Positions 15,949 through 24,665 of a DNA stretch of 40,316 nt are shown in pieces. The stretch is from positions 1-40,316 of the forward strand of contig NZ_JAPSHJ010000034.1 in the NCBI RefSeq assembly GCF_031179985.1. The letters are read 5' to 3'. The number at the start of each line of letters is the position of its first letter. Positions within the stretch are counted from its first letter, which is position 1. The notes under the pieces were generated by a model. It saw only the letters and a program-made list of their open reading frames with translations. It was not told the origin of the DNA and searched no databases. Origin of the DNA: Arthrobacter sp. (GTDB lineage Bacteria > Actinomycetota > Actinomycetes > Actinomycetales > Micrococcaceae). Position numbers and translations under genes: made by a program.

Positions 15949-16634
15949 GCCGCTGCTCCTTCAGTTTCAAGGGCCACCGTGAAGTCGTCAGCGGTCTTTT
16001 CGCGGATCTCCTGCTCGGTGACGCCGGGGGCGAGGCGGGTGAGCGTGAGTTGCCGCCCGCCGTCGTTCTTGATGAGGTCAAACACTGCGAGGTCGCTGAT
16101 GATCCGGTCCACAACGCCCAGTCCTGTCAGCGGCAGGCTGCATTCGGCAACGATCTTTGGTGTGCCGTCCTTGGCAACATGCTCGGTGAGGACCACCACC
16201 CGCGGCGTGCCGGCCACGAGGTCCATGGCGCCGCCCATGCCCTTTACCATCTTTCCCGGGATGGTCCAGTTGGCGAGGTCGCCGCTGCCGGAGACCTGCA
16301 TGGCGCCGAGGATTGCGACCTTGACGTGCCCGCCGCGGATCATGCCGAAGGACGTCGCTGAGTCGAAGATGCTTCCGCCCGGGAGGACTGTCACTGTTTG
16401 CTTGCCTGCATTGATGAGGTCTGCATCCTCCTCACCCTCGTAAGGGAAGGGGCCCATGCCGAGCAGCCCGTTCTCACTCTGCAGGACCACGCGGACACCG
16501 TCGGGCAGGTTGTTGGCCACAAGGGTGGGGATCCCGATGCCGAGATTCACGTAATCGCCGTCGTTCAGTTCTTCGGCTGCTATCGCAGCCATTTCATCCC
16601 TGGTCCAGGCCACGGGTTTCTCCTTTGTCGTCAT
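15945..16634 (-). CDS. 3-oxoacid CoA-transferase, subunit B
   Basis: A 229-residue beta subunit of the family that contains PcaJ, AtoA and ScoB. The catalytic glutamate is Glu54 in [10 protein letters not shown], which forms the glutamyl-CoA intermediate. [11 protein letters not shown] and [11 protein letters not shown] are family hallmarks. It follows subunit A after 9 bases and overlaps the thiolase start by 4, so the three are one operon. It moves CoA from succinyl-CoA (or another donor) to a 3-oxoacid. Whether this is 3-oxoadipate or acetoacetate cannot be decided from motifs. Confidence 0.92.
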   Translation of the reverse strand: MTTKEKPVAWTRDEMAAIAAEELNDGDYVNLGIGIPTLVANNLPDGVRVVLQSENGLLGMGPFPYEGEEDADLINAGKQTVTVLPGGSIFDSATSFGMIRGGHVKVAILGAMQVSGSGDLANWTIPGKMVKGMGGAMDLVAGTPRVVVLTEHVAKDGTPKIVAECSLPLTGLGVVDRIISDLAVFDLIKNDGGRQLTLTRLAPGVTEQEIREKTADDFTVALETEGAAA

Positions 16635-16643
16635 GGAAGCAGG

Positions 16644-17360
16644 TCAGGCTCGGACCAGTCCGGTTCGCTGCCGGACCGTCCGTTGTTCAATGTCCTTGAT
16701 CCGGCCGCCGGCCTGGACCAGATGCTGGACGTAGACGCCGGGAGTGACGATGTGATTAGGATCGAGCATCCCGGGTTCAACGATCACCTCGGCTTCAGCG
16801 ACAGTCGTTGTGCCGGCGGTTGCCACCACCGGGTTGAAGTTCCGGGCTGTGAAGCGGTAGATGAGGTTTCCGTCAGTGTCCGCGGTGTGGGCATGGACGA
16901 GTGCGACGTCGGCCCTGATGGCGCGCTCCTGCACATACGTCTCGCCGTCGAACTCTGCCAGCGGTTTGCCTTCGGCAACCAGGGTTCCGACGCCGGTCTT
17001 GGTGTAGAAGGCGGGGATTCCGGCGCCGCCTGCCCGGAGCCGCTCGGCCAGGGTGCCTTGGGGCGTGAATTCCACTTCAAGGAGGCCAGCCAGGTATTGC
17101 TCCGCGAACAGCTTGTTTTCACCAACGTAGGAGGCGATGACTTTGCGGACCTGCCCGGCCTCAATGAGGATGCCGAGTCCCTTGCCGTCCACGCCCATGT
17201 TGTTGGAGACCACGGTCAGGTCCCGGACACGTGAATCCCGCACCGCTTCGATGAGGTCCGCGGGGATGCCGCTCAGGCCGAAGCCGCCCACGGCCAGCGT
17301 CATGCCGTCTCGCAGCAGGTCCTGCAGCGCACCCGCCGCATTGGATCGAACCTTTGACAT
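16644..17360 (-). CDS. 3-oxoacid CoA-transferase, subunit A
   Basis: A 238-residue alpha subunit (PcaI/AtoD/ScoA family). The CoA-binding glycine-rich motif is near the N terminus (MTLAVGGFGLSGIPADLI). Conserved blocks VVSNNMGVDGKGLG, YVGENKLFAEQYLAG and GVGTLVAEGKP are all present. It is the first gene of the operon; the IclR regulator gene begins 172 bases away in the opposite direction. It forms a heterotetramer with subunit B. Confidence 0.92.
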   Translation of the reverse strand: MSKVRSNAAGALQDLLRDGMTLAVGGFGLSGIPADLIEAVRDSRVRDLTVVSNNMGVDGKGLGILIEAGQVRKVIASYVGENKLFAEQYLAGLLEVEFTPQGTLAERLRAGGAGIPAFYTKTGVGTLVAEGKPLAEFDGETYVQERAIRADVALVHAHTADTDGNLIYRFTARNFNPVVATAGTTTVAEAEVIVEPGMLDPNHIVTPGVYVQHLVQAGGRIKDIEQRTVRQRTGLVRA

Positions 17361-17391
17361 CGCATCTCCTCATTGAGTGGTTTATCCGCTC

Positions 17392-17404
17392 TCCACTTTG
17401 TGGA
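17392..17404. promoter_or_regulatory. Palindrome upstream of the CoA-transferase operon, candidate IclR site
   Basis: TCCAC-TTT-GTGGA is a perfect 13-bp palindrome 32 bases upstream of the subunit A start. An overlapping CTCTCC/GGAGAG inverted pair (17389-17411) surrounds it. The position fits an operator of the transferase operon. Confidence 0.45.
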
Positions 17405-17510
17405 CGGAGAGTCCTGACTTTGGAGCCTAGGGCTGCTTGAAGGCGTCTGTCAAGGAAAGATGGAGGCCTGAAACTCGCCCGATTACAGTGTGGACGATAC
17501 GCTGGATGCT

Positions 17511-17525
17511 ATCCATAATATGGAT
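17511..17525. promoter_or_regulatory. Palindrome next to the IclR gene start, candidate operator
   Basis: ATCCAT-AAT-ATGGAT is a perfect 15-bp palindrome ending 7 bases before the proposed GTG at 17533. That placement suggests autoregulation by the IclR protein. Confidence 0.55.
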
Positions 17526-17532
17526 GGATTGA

Positions 17533-18330
17533 GTGGAAAGTGGGAAGACAGTGGCATCAGGACCAGTGCAAGGGGCGCAGGTAGTGAGCAGGGTGGCAGC
17601 CCTGCTGCGCATCGTCGCGAGGAAACCCGAAGGGGTTCCGCTCGTCGGGGCTGTACGGGAATCCGGGCTGACGAGGCCCACAGTTCACCGGCTGCTGACG
17701 TCGCTTGCTTCCGAGGGGCTGCTGGATCAGGATGCCCGGACGGGCCACTGGGTGCTGGGGCCGGAGATCCTGCTGATGTCCTCCGTGGCCACCGCCCGGT
17801 TCCCCTTGGAGGAAGTGGCCCGACCCAGCCTGCGGCGGCTGGCCGAGGAAACCGGGGAGAGCGCGTTTTTCTCAATCCGCCGCGGTTTGGAAACGGTGTG
17901 CGTGCTCAGGGAAGAGGGCAGCTTCCCGATCCGCTCTTTCGTGCTGCATGAAGGCGTCCGCTTCCCCCTTGGCGTTGCCTCAGCCGGCACGGCGATCATG
18001 GCCTTCCTTCCCGAAGCGGAACGGGAGGAGCTGTTAGGCCGATGGAACAGGCACGCCGGAACATTTGCGGAGGGCCATCCGGCAGACGTCGTCCGGGAGA
18101 ACCTTAGACGGACCCGCCAGGTTGGCTACTCCGTGAACCCCGGACTGGTCCTGGAGGGAAGCTGGGGGATGGGGGCGGCAGTGTTCGACGCCAAGGGTCG
18201 TCCGACCTCGGCCTTATCGCTGACAGGTATCGAGCCGCGGTTCCGCGAGGACAGGCAGGACTTCCTGGGACGGCTGCTCATGGAGGAAGCGCACCGGATC
18301 ACAACCGCACTACGCACAGCTGAAAGGTAG
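17533..18330 (+). CDS. IclR-family transcriptional regulator
   Basis: A 265-residue regulator. The N-terminal winged HTH spans about residues 15-75 (VVSRVAALLRIVARKPEGVPL; GLTRPTVHRLLTSLASEGLL). The C-terminal IclR effector domain includes GESAFFSIRRGLETVCV, LGVASAGTAIMAFLPEAE and the conserved GYSVNPGLVLEGSWGMGAAVFD. The start is GTG 17533; a second GTG at 17551, with GGGAAG ahead, is equally likely. It diverges from the CoA-transferase/thiolase operon and is its probable regulator, in line with PcaR/PobR-type IclR proteins controlling aromatic-acid pathways. Activator or repressor mode is unknown. Confidence 0.9.
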   Translation: MESGKTVASGPVQGAQVVSRVAALLRIVARKPEGVPLVGAVRESGLTRPTVHRLLTSLASEGLLDQDARTGHWVLGPEILLMSSVATARFPLEEVARPSLRRLAEETGESAFFSIRRGLETVCVLREEGSFPIRSFVLHEGVRFPLGVASAGTAIMAFLPEAEREELLGRWNRHAGTFAEGHPADVVRENLRRTRQVGYSVNPGLVLEGSWGMGAAVFDAKGRPTSALSLTGIEPRFREDRQDFLGRLLMEEAHRITTALRTAER

Positions 18331-18340
18331 GCGGGGAACC

Positions 18341-19162
18341 CTATTTCCACCAGGAATCGAAGATGGTAACCGGGACAGTGCGCTTGTGCCTGGTCCGCAA
18401 GTACTTCTCCTCGATCAGCGTGGCCACGCCTTCAGGCACCTCACGCCCCTCAAGGTAGTCATCAATCTGGTCATAGCTGACGCCGAGTTCATCCTCGTCA
18501 GTGCGGCCGGGCCTGCCGTCAAGAAGATCAGCTGTGGGGACCTTCTCCCAGACCCGGGCGGGGGCGCCAAGTTCGCCGAGCAGGGCGCGGTTCTGACGCT
18601 TGTTCAGGCCGAACAGCGGCAGGATGTCAGCGCCGCCGTCGCCGTACTTTGTGAAGAACCCCGTGACGGATTCCGCACCGTGGTCCGTGCCAACCACCAA
18701 ATAGTTAAATTCACCGGCCAAGGCGTACTGCGCGGTCATGCGGGCACGGGCTTTGGTGTTGCCCTTGTGGAAGTCAGAGATGGGGGAGCCGGTGCTTTTC
18801 TCGAACTCGTCCTCAATGCCATTGACGGCAGCCGAAACGTTGAAGGTTCGTTCGGTCTTGGCCTGGATAAATTCCAGGGCAGCCTGGGCGTCGTCTTCGT
18901 CATGCTGGACACCGTAAGGCAGGCGGACGGCAATGAAGTCGGCGTCCACTCCCTCTGCATTCAGTTCCTCCACAGCAAGCTGGGTGAGCCGGCCGGCCAG
19001 GGAGGAATCGATGCCTCCGGAGATTCCCAGGACGAAGCCCTTGGTGTGGGTGGCCTTCAAGTACTCCTTGAGGAAAGTGACGCGTTTGCGCACCTCCCCT
19101 GCGGGATCGATCTGGGGCTGCACGCCCATTTCTTCAATGATCTTGGCCTGGAGTTCGCGCAT
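18341..19162 (-). CDS. nadE: NH3-dependent NAD+ synthetase
   Basis: A 273-residue enzyme of the last step of NAD biosynthesis, amidating nicotinate adenine dinucleotide with ATP and ammonia. The ATP-pyrophosphatase P-loop is SGGIDSS (48-54). Other family blocks are [52 protein letters not shown] and the C-terminal DSWWK. There is no N-terminal glutaminase domain, so it is the short ammonia-dependent form, like the 275-residue E. coli enzyme. The ATG at 19162 is preferred to 19189 because a promoter places the transcript start right at it. Confidence 0.95.
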   Translation of the reverse strand: MRELQAKIIEEMGVQPQIDPAGEVRKRVTFLKEYLKATHTKGFVLGISGGIDSSLAGRLTQLAVEELNAEGVDADFIAVRLPYGVQHDEDDAQAALEFIQAKTERTFNVSAAVNGIEDEFEKSTGSPISDFHKGNTKARARMTAQYALAGEFNYLVVGTDHGAESVTGFFTKYGDGGADILPLFGLNKRQNRALLGELGAPARVWEKVPTADLLDGRPGRTDEDELGVSYDQIDDYLEGREVPEGVATLIEEKYLRTRHKRTVPVTIFDSWWK

Positions 19163-19169
19163 GTGTCCC

Positions 19170-19199
19170 AGCCTAGTCAGGAGTGTCAACTGCCCTCAA
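19170..19199 (-). promoter_or_regulatory. nadE promoter, leaderless type
   Basis: On the minus strand TTGAGG, an 18-base spacer and TAGGCT are followed after 7 bases by the nadE ATG. There is no Shine-Dalgarno sequence. The spacing predicts a transcript starting at or beside the start codon. Confidence 0.55.
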
Positions 19200-19263
19200 C
19201 TGCGACGACCGGTTTCGCCCTTAGTGGTCGATGTGGTTGTCCTGACGCCCTGGGCGGTTGCCG

Positions 19264-20304
19264 CTAGGCCTGGGCCGGGGCGGGGCCTGTGGAGGCGCGG
19301 ATGGTGAGGTGCGTCGGCATCACGGCAAGCTGACGGCTGGACCGTCCAGGGGTGGGATTGAGCTGGGACAGAAGCATCGAGACCGCCACCCGGCCAGCCT
19401 GTTCAATGGGGCTCGCGATGGTGGTGAGTGGTGGGTTGCAAAAGTCGGCACCGAAGATGTCGTCTGATCCAACGATGCTGATGTCCTCCGGGACACGGAT
19501 TCCCCGTTCCCGCAGACGCTGGAGCATGCCGATAGCGAGAAGGTCGTTGAAGACAATGCATGCCGTTGCGCCTGTCCGGACAGCGGCGTCGGCAGCGGCA
19601 GCCCCCGACGTGGTTTTGGGGACAAAGGGCCCGATGCGGTGGGCATCCATGCCCCGGTGGGCGGACTCCTCCTCAAACACCTTCCAGCGCATGTGGTTAG
19701 ACCACGAGGTAGGAGGCCCGCTGACGTAGCAGACGCGTTGGTGGCCCAGGGACGCCAGGTGCTCCAGGGCCTGGATGATGGCGGATGGCGTGTCGATCAC
19801 GACCGACGGCGCGATGGCTGAGGCCCGGTTGATGGTCACCAGCGGCTGGGTCCCGGAGACCTCGGCCAGTTCCGCATCCGTCAGGCGGGAAGCGGCAAGG
19901 ATAAAGCCGTCGGCGGACCGTCGCATCTTGTGCAGCGCATCAAGCTCCATCTCGCTGGACTCCTCGGTGTCCACCAGGAGTTGGGTGAAGCCGGCTGCCT
20001 TGAGCTGATGCTGGGTGCCTCGAATGATGTCGAAGTAGAAAGGATTCGTGATGTCCGGAACCAGGACGGCGACGGCGTTGGTGCGGCCGGAACTGAGGCC
20101 ACGGGCCTGGGAGCTGGGCACGTAGTTGAGCCGGGCAGCAACCTCTTCGATGCGTTCCCTGGTGCGTCGGTTCACACGGTCCGGATTGGACAAGGCCCGC
20201 GAGACCGTGGAAGTGGCCACGCCGGCAAGGCCGGCAACGTCTTTGATGGTGGGCAGCCGGGCGGGCTCGCCCTGCTCTTGCTTTGGTGCCTCCATGATGG
20301 CCAT
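19264..20304 (-). CDS. LacI-family transcriptional regulator of the uronate locus
   Basis: A 346-residue repressor. The LacI HTH and hinge run from about residue 17 to 75: TIKDVAGLAGVATSTVSRAL, then RIEEVAARLNYVPSSQARGL. The periplasmic-binding-protein-like ligand domain follows (VAVLVPDITNPFYFDIIRG; RVCYVSGPP; ACIVFNDLLAIGMLQRL; ISIVGSDDIFGADFCNPPLTTI). ATG 20304 has GGAGG very close; ATG 20295 is the alternative start. It diverges from the importer-uronate operon and is its probable repressor, acting on the half-sites at 20384-20421. The inducer is presumably a pathway sugar acid, which is inference. Confidence 0.92.
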   Translation of the reverse strand: MAIMEAPKQEQGEPARLPTIKDVAGLAGVATSTVSRALSNPDRVNRRTRERIEEVAARLNYVPSSQARGLSSGRTNAVAVLVPDITNPFYFDIIRGTQHQLKAAGFTQLLVDTEESSEMELDALHKMRRSADGFILAASRLTDAELAEVSGTQPLVTINRASAIAPSVVIDTPSAIIQALEHLASLGHQRVCYVSGPPTSWSNHMRWKVFEEESAHRGMDAHRIGPFVPKTTSGAAAADAAVRTGATACIVFNDLLAIGMLQRLRERGIRVPEDISIVGSDDIFGADFCNPPLTTIASPIEQAGRVAVSMLLSQLNPTPGRSSRQLAVMPTHLTIRASTGPAPAQA

Positions 20305-20383
20305 CCCCTCCGAGTACCAATCCCCTATAACGTTCAGGGGAAGCAGACTCCATGGGAACCTGCTCTTCTGATTCCAGCACTTT

Positions 20384-20421
20384 TGGCAACTTTTGGCAAA
20401 CGCTTGCCACTGATGTTGCCA
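20384..20421. promoter_or_regulatory. Nested LacI-type operator with four half-sites
   Basis: Two copies of TGGCAA (20384-20389, 20394-20399) are followed by two of TTGCCA (20404-20409, 20416-20421). The inner pair makes TGGCAA-ACGC-TTGCCA, a typical LacI-family operator with a central CG. The outer pair is centred one base away. The rightmost inner half-site is also the -35 box of the importer promoter. Confidence 0.75.
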
Positions 20422-20432
20422 CTTCCTAGACT
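20404..20432 (+). promoter_or_regulatory. Promoter of the importer-uronate operon
   Basis: TTGCCA (20404-20409), a 17-base spacer and TAGACT (20427-20432). The predicted transcription start is near 20439, giving a leader of about 65 nt. Overlap of the -35 with the operator implies repression by occlusion. Confidence 0.65.
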
Positions 20433-20503
20433 AAAACCCGGTCGCCTGCAGTGACGTGTGCCACATGAAGCTGTGGCCTTGTAGGTGCTCAGAGGAGGAA
20501 ACA

Positions 20504-21862
20504 ATGAAGTTTGCATCGTCGAAAGGCCTGTCCGCCGTAGTTGCGGTCGCAGCCTTGGCACTCACAGCCTGCAGCTCGGGATCAGGAGGCTCCAACAGCC
20601 CCGCGGGAGCTGTTGACGGAGCGGGTAAGACCCTCAATGTCCTGGTCGCCAGCAACGCAGCCTACCCCGAGCAGCAAAAGACCTGGATGACTGACATCGC
20701 CGGAAAGTTCAAAGAACAAACCGGGGCAGAGGTCAAGTTCGAGACGTTTGCGAATGCGAACGAAGAGCTGACGCGCATCCAGACCTCTGTCGTTTCCGGA
20801 CAGGGCCCCGACGTCTATGGCCTCGGCACCACCTTCACCCCCACTGCCTACTCCACCAAGGCCTTTGTGACCCTCGGCGATGGGGAGTGGGAGAAGGTGG
20901 GCGGCAAGGACCGCTTCAACCCGGCTGCCTTGGGAATCTCCGGGCCGGATGAGGACCACCAGGTGGGTATCCCTTTCGTCAGCCGCCCGTTTGTCATGGC
21001 TTACAACAAGGAACTGCTCGCAGCCGCCGGCATCGACAAGCCCGCCACCACGTGGGATGGCCTGGTGGAGCAGGCAAAGAAGACCACGAACGCATCCGCC
21101 GGAACATATGGGTTGGCTGTGGCCTACAAAGACAACTTCGATCCCTGGAAGTTCATCTGGGCGATGTCAGTTCAAGCAGGCAACCCCCTCGTTGACGGCG
21201 ACACCGCGAAACTCGACGACCCCGCCACCAAAAAAGCCTATGAAACGTACTTCGGATGGCTGACCAAGGAAAAGGTCGTTTCGCCGGATTCCGTCGGTTG
21301 GACCAACTCCCAGGCCCTTGCGGAATTCGCTGCCGGCAAGGCCGCGTTTTTCCCGATGACCAGCTCCGGGTCCGTCCCCACACTGAACAAGTCGGCCGTC
21401 GCCGACAAATACGACTATGCCCTCATGCCTGTGGCGGCTCCGGGCGAAACCAAGCCCCAGGACGGCAAGGAAGTGGCGAGCATCCTCTCGGGCGACAACC
21501 TCGTTGTAGCTGACTACTCAGAGAACAAGGACCTTGCCTACGAATACATCAAGCTCATCACGTCCAAGGAAGAGCAGCTGAACTACCAGAAGATCTTCGG
21601 CGACCTGCCCGCGAATGCCGAGGCCCTGAAAGAGCTCAGCTCCGATCCGAAACTGGATGCCATCACCGTAGCCGCGGAGAAGTCGCAGGCCACGCCGTTC
21701 ACCGGCGCCTGGGGAGACTTCCAGCTGGGCCTGATGAATGTTGTGGTCCAGTCAGTCCCGGAACTCGCCGGTGGTTCTGTTCCGGATTCGGCACTGGCGC
21801 AGCGACTCAAAGAGGGCCAGGACAAGGTCCAGTCCTCACTTGACCGGGCAGCCAAAGGCTAG
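20504..21862 (+). CDS. Sugar-type ABC solute-binding lipoprotein (SBP_bac_1)
   Basis: A 452-residue extracellular receptor. The signal peptide ends in lipobox LTAC, so the mature protein is lipidated on the cysteine after about 20 residues. The mature part has family 1 features: a linker rich in Gly/Ser, LNVLVASNAAYPEQQKTW, GPDVYGLGTTFTP, and the C-terminal helical lobe. ATG 20504 is clear, with AGAGGAGG six bases upstream; the frame continues to 20456 but without support. First gene of the operon. Oligosaccharides and sugar derivatives are usual ligands. Given the downstream enzymes, a uronic acid or uronate-containing glycoside is the likely cargo (inference). Confidence 0.92.
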   Translation: MKFASSKGLSAVVAVAALALTACSSGSGGSNSPAGAVDGAGKTLNVLVASNAAYPEQQKTWMTDIAGKFKEQTGAEVKFETFANANEELTRIQTSVVSGQGPDVYGLGTTFTPTAYSTKAFVTLGDGEWEKVGGKDRFNPAALGISGPDEDHQVGIPFVSRPFVMAYNKELLAAAGIDKPATTWDGLVEQAKKTTNASAGTYGLAVAYKDNFDPWKFIWAMSVQAGNPLVDGDTAKLDDPATKKAYETYFGWLTKEKVVSPDSVGWTNSQALAEFAAGKAAFFPMTSSGSVPTLNKSAVADKYDYALMPVAAPGETKPQDGKEVASILSGDNLVVADYSENKDLAYEYIKLITSKEEQLNYQKIFGDLPANAEALKELSSDPKLDAITVAAEKSQATPFTGAWGDFQLGLMNVVVQSVPELAGGSVPDSALAQRLKEGQDKVQSSLDRAAKG

Positions 21863-21868
21863 GACGCC

Positions 21869-22900
21869 ATGCCCATCAATTCACGAGAAGAGTCGTTGCT
21901 CGAGGGGGGCTCAGTAACAGTCACCCCGCCACGTCCTGCGGAACCAGTGACTCCGACGGTGGAAAACGATGAACCCGGTGGCACGAAGGGCGGGCAACGG
22001 CGTCGCCGGATGTCCAGTGAGAAGAACCGCCCTCTGTGGATGCTGATCCCGGGCGGTACCCTGATGGTCATCATCGTGGTCCTGCCGATGCTCCTGGGCA
22101 TCTATATGGCCACCCTGAACCTGGACCAGTACTCCCTGCGCCGTTGGGTCAGCGCTCCCTTCATCGGTGCGGAGAACTTTGTTGAAGCCTTGACGGGAAC
22201 ACCTCTGATCCGGGCGATCTGGCTCAGTGTGAGCTACTCGCTCGTGGCCATGATCATCACCCTCCCGCTCGGAATCGCCGCGGCCGTGGCAACCCAGAAC
22301 TCCTTCAAGGGCCGGGGGATTGTCCGTTCCGTCTTCCTCATTCCGTACGTGCTGCCGGCGTTCGTGGTGGCCACTGTCTGGCGCACCATGTTCCAGCCCG
22401 GCGGCATCATCGACAACGCACTCCAGGGCATCGGCATCGAGTCCGGCCTCTGGCTCAACGGACCGAACAGCTACTGGACCCTGATCATCGTGCAGATCTG
22501 GGCATCATGGCCCTTCATCTACCTGCTGGCATTGTCCGGGCTGCAGGCAGTTGACCATGAGGTGCACGAGGCTTCGGCAATTGACGGGGCGCTCTGGTGG
22601 AACAAGCTCAGGTACGTCGTTTTCCCGTACCTGAAGGGGCCCTTGTCGCTGGCATTCCTGATCGGCATGCTGCACCACATCAACAACTTCACGCTGCCGT
22701 TCGTCCTCTTCGGACTGCCGGCCCCCAGCGACGTTGAAGTCCTCCCGCTGCTGACATATGTAACGAGCTTCCAGAGCTTCCGTTTCGGCCTCAGCGCCGC
22801 AATGGCGTTCGTGTCGCTGGTGCTCGTCGCGATCCCGCTGTTCGTCTACCTCCGCGCCGTCAAGCTCGATGATGCGGAAACCCCAGGAGTCCGCAAATGA
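21869..22900 (+). CDS. Sugar ABC importer permease, MalF/UgpA type
   Basis: A 343-residue membrane protein. A polar N terminus of about 55 residues rich in Pro, Glu and Arg is followed by TM1 (WMLIPGGTLMVIIVVLPMLLG) and five more spans. The cytoplasmic EAA coupling loop is at about residues 231-255 (HEASAIDGALWWNKLRYVVFP). The start lies 6 bases after the binding-protein gene. It overlaps the second permease gene by 4 bases. No ATPase gene is in the operon; such importers often share an MsmK/UgpC-type ATPase encoded elsewhere. Confidence 0.92.
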   Translation: MPINSREESLLEGGSVTVTPPRPAEPVTPTVENDEPGGTKGGQRRRRMSSEKNRPLWMLIPGGTLMVIIVVLPMLLGIYMATLNLDQYSLRRWVSAPFIGAENFVEALTGTPLIRAIWLSVSYSLVAMIITLPLGIAAAVATQNSFKGRGIVRSVFLIPYVLPAFVVATVWRTMFQPGGIIDNALQGIGIESGLWLNGPNSYWTLIIVQIWASWPFIYLLALSGLQAVDHEVHEASAIDGALWWNKLRYVVFPYLKGPLSLAFLIGMLHHINNFTLPFVLFGLPAPSDVEVLPLLTYVTSFQSFRFGLSAAMAFVSLVLVAIPLFVYLRAVKLDDAETPGVRK

Positions 22901-23811
22901 GCACCTCGACTGCCATCCGCCGGGATACAGCAACGTTCCGCCCCGGCTCCCGTCGCCAGCATGAGGTGACGCGACTGCTCCCGACCCCGCTGCTGGTGAT
23001 CGTCATCGGGGTTTTGGCGGCCATCGTGCTGGTACCCATGCTGTACATCTTCCTGGCCTCCATCAACACGGATATCAGCGTCGCCCGCGGTGACTTTTGG
23101 CCGGCGGAAGTCACGTTCGAGAACTACACCAAGATCTGGACGAGCGTCGGCCTCGCCAACGGGCTGATGAACAGTGTGCTGGTGGCGGGTTCGACGGCGG
23201 TCGTTTCCGCAGCTGTCTCGGTCTCCACCGCCTACGTGCTGGTCCGCTACCAGTTCCGAGGGAGGCTCACCATCCTTCGCGGTCTGCTGGCACTGCAGTC
23301 CATTCCGGGCACCCTGATGCTGCTTCCTGTCTTCGTTCTCTTCTCCTCCGCAGCCACGTACCTCGGCGTACGGGTGATCGGCACCCAGTGGGGATTGTTC
23401 CTGACCTACCTCACCTTCGCCCTGCCCTTTTCCACCTGGGTCATGGTGACCTACCTGCGCGGCCTGCCACGGGAACTCGAAGAAGCGGCAAGGATCGACG
23501 GCGCCAGCAACCTGGGCGTCCTGTTCCGGATCATCCTGCCGCTGAGCTGGCCCGGAATCGTCGTGTCCGGCATTTTCGCTTTCCTGCTTGGCTGGAACGA
23601 CGTCCTGTTCGCCTCCGTCATGACCCGGCCGGAAAGCCAGACGGCTGCCGTCGCGCTTCAGGTCTTTGGGTCCTCGGCAGAGGGCGGCGCCATCCCCTTC
23701 TACGGCCAGATGATGGCCTCCGCCCTGGTGTGTGCCGCGCCAGTGGTGATCCTGTACCTCATTTTCCAGCGTTACCTAGTTGGCGGACTGACCGCCGGAG
23801 GAGTCAAGTAG
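22897..23811 (+). CDS. Sugar ABC importer permease, MalG/UgpE type
   Basis: A 304-residue membrane protein with six predicted spans; TM1 is at about residues 28-52 (PLLVIVIGVLAAIVLVPMLYIF). The coupling motif is ELEEAARIDGASNLGVLFRIILP at about residues 192-214, the standard MalG-type EAA loop. It starts in the stop codon of the MalF-type gene (ATGA). It completes the importer with the binding protein and the first permease. Confidence 0.92.
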   Translation: MSTSTAIRRDTATFRPGSRRQHEVTRLLPTPLLVIVIGVLAAIVLVPMLYIFLASINTDISVARGDFWPAEVTFENYTKIWTSVGLANGLMNSVLVAGSTAVVSAAVSVSTAYVLVRYQFRGRLTILRGLLALQSIPGTLMLLPVFVLFSSAATYLGVRVIGTQWGLFLTYLTFALPFSTWVMVTYLRGLPRELEEAARIDGASNLGVLFRIILPLSWPGIVVSGIFAFLLGWNDVLFASVMTRPESQTAAVALQVFGSSAEGGAIPFYGQMMASALVCAAPVVILYLIFQRYLVGGLTAGGVK

Positions 23812-23816
23812 AACTT

Positions 23817-24665
23817 ATGAGTGAGAACACTTCACCCACCTGGTTGCTATCCGGTTTCGGAGACGAGATCGACGACGACCCTGCTGTTCAGATCGCGGTG
23901 CTGCAGGCTCTCGGTGCCAACCACATCGAAGTCCGCAGCGCCTGGGGCACCAACATCGTGGATCTCTCCGACGAACAGCTCAGCAGGCTGAAGGAGCTCC
24001 TGGCAGAGAAGGACATGAAGGTCTCTGCCATCGCCTCACCGATCGGGAAGGTCGACGTCAGCCTGCCCGCTGAGCACGAGGTGGAGCGGCTGCACCGGGC
24101 CGTGAATGCCGCCAAGGTGCTCGAAGCCCAGTACATCCGGATCTTCTCCTTCTACTATGGCGAGGACATCGAGGTGGAGAGCATCCGCGATGCTGTCATG
24201 GAACGCATGACTGCCCTCGCCCGCGTGGCTGAAAACGCCGGCGTCGTGCTGCTGCACGAGAACGAAAAGGACATCTACGGCGATACACCCGACCGCGTGC
24301 TGGACATCATCGAGACCGTGGACTCACCTGCCCTGAAGGTGGCCTGGGATGCGGCAAACTTCGTCCAGGTGGGGGTCAAACCGTTCGACGAAGGCTACGG
24401 GAAACTCCGTCCCCATCTTGAGTATCTGCAGGTGAAGGACGCCCTGTTCTCCAACGGGCACGTCACGCCTGCAGGCGAGGGCGACGGGGACCTGCTGCGG
24501 ACAGTCGAAGCACTGAAGGCCGACGGCTACACGGGATTCGCGTCCCTGGAGCCGCATCTCGCCGGGGCTCACGGCTTGGGCGGTTTCTCAGGCCCTACGG
24601 CGTTTGGGATAGCAGCAAGGGCGTTCGCCAAAGTCACCTCAGAGGCAGGAGTCCAGACAGCATGA
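23817..24665 (+). CDS. TIM-barrel sugar isomerase/epimerase-like protein (xylose isomerase-like)
   Basis: A 282-residue AP-endonuclease-2-fold protein. Likely metal ligands on successive strands are the Glu in LLHENEKD, the Asp in AWDAAN, the Asp/Lys region in LQVKD and the Glu in ASLEPH. The substrate loop contains IRIFSFYYG. The family includes sugar epimerases, IolE/IolH-type dehydratases, and lyases or deglycosidases acting on 3-keto-glycosides. It begins 5 bases after the permease and overlaps the next gene by 4, so it is inside the operon. The exact reaction cannot be read from the sequence. Together with the oxidoreductase next to it, it may process the imported conjugate. Confidence 0.85.
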   Translation: MSENTSPTWLLSGFGDEIDDDPAVQIAVLQALGANHIEVRSAWGTNIVDLSDEQLSRLKELLAEKDMKVSAIASPIGKVDVSLPAEHEVERLHRAVNAAKVLEAQYIRIFSFYYGEDIEVESIRDAVMERMTALARVAENAGVVLLHENEKDIYGDTPDRVLDIIETVDSPALKVAWDAANFVQVGVKPFDEGYGKLRPHLEYLQVKDALFSNGHVTPAGEGDGDLLRTVEALKADGYTGFASLEPHLAGAHGLGGFSGPTAFGIAARAFAKVTSEAGVQTA

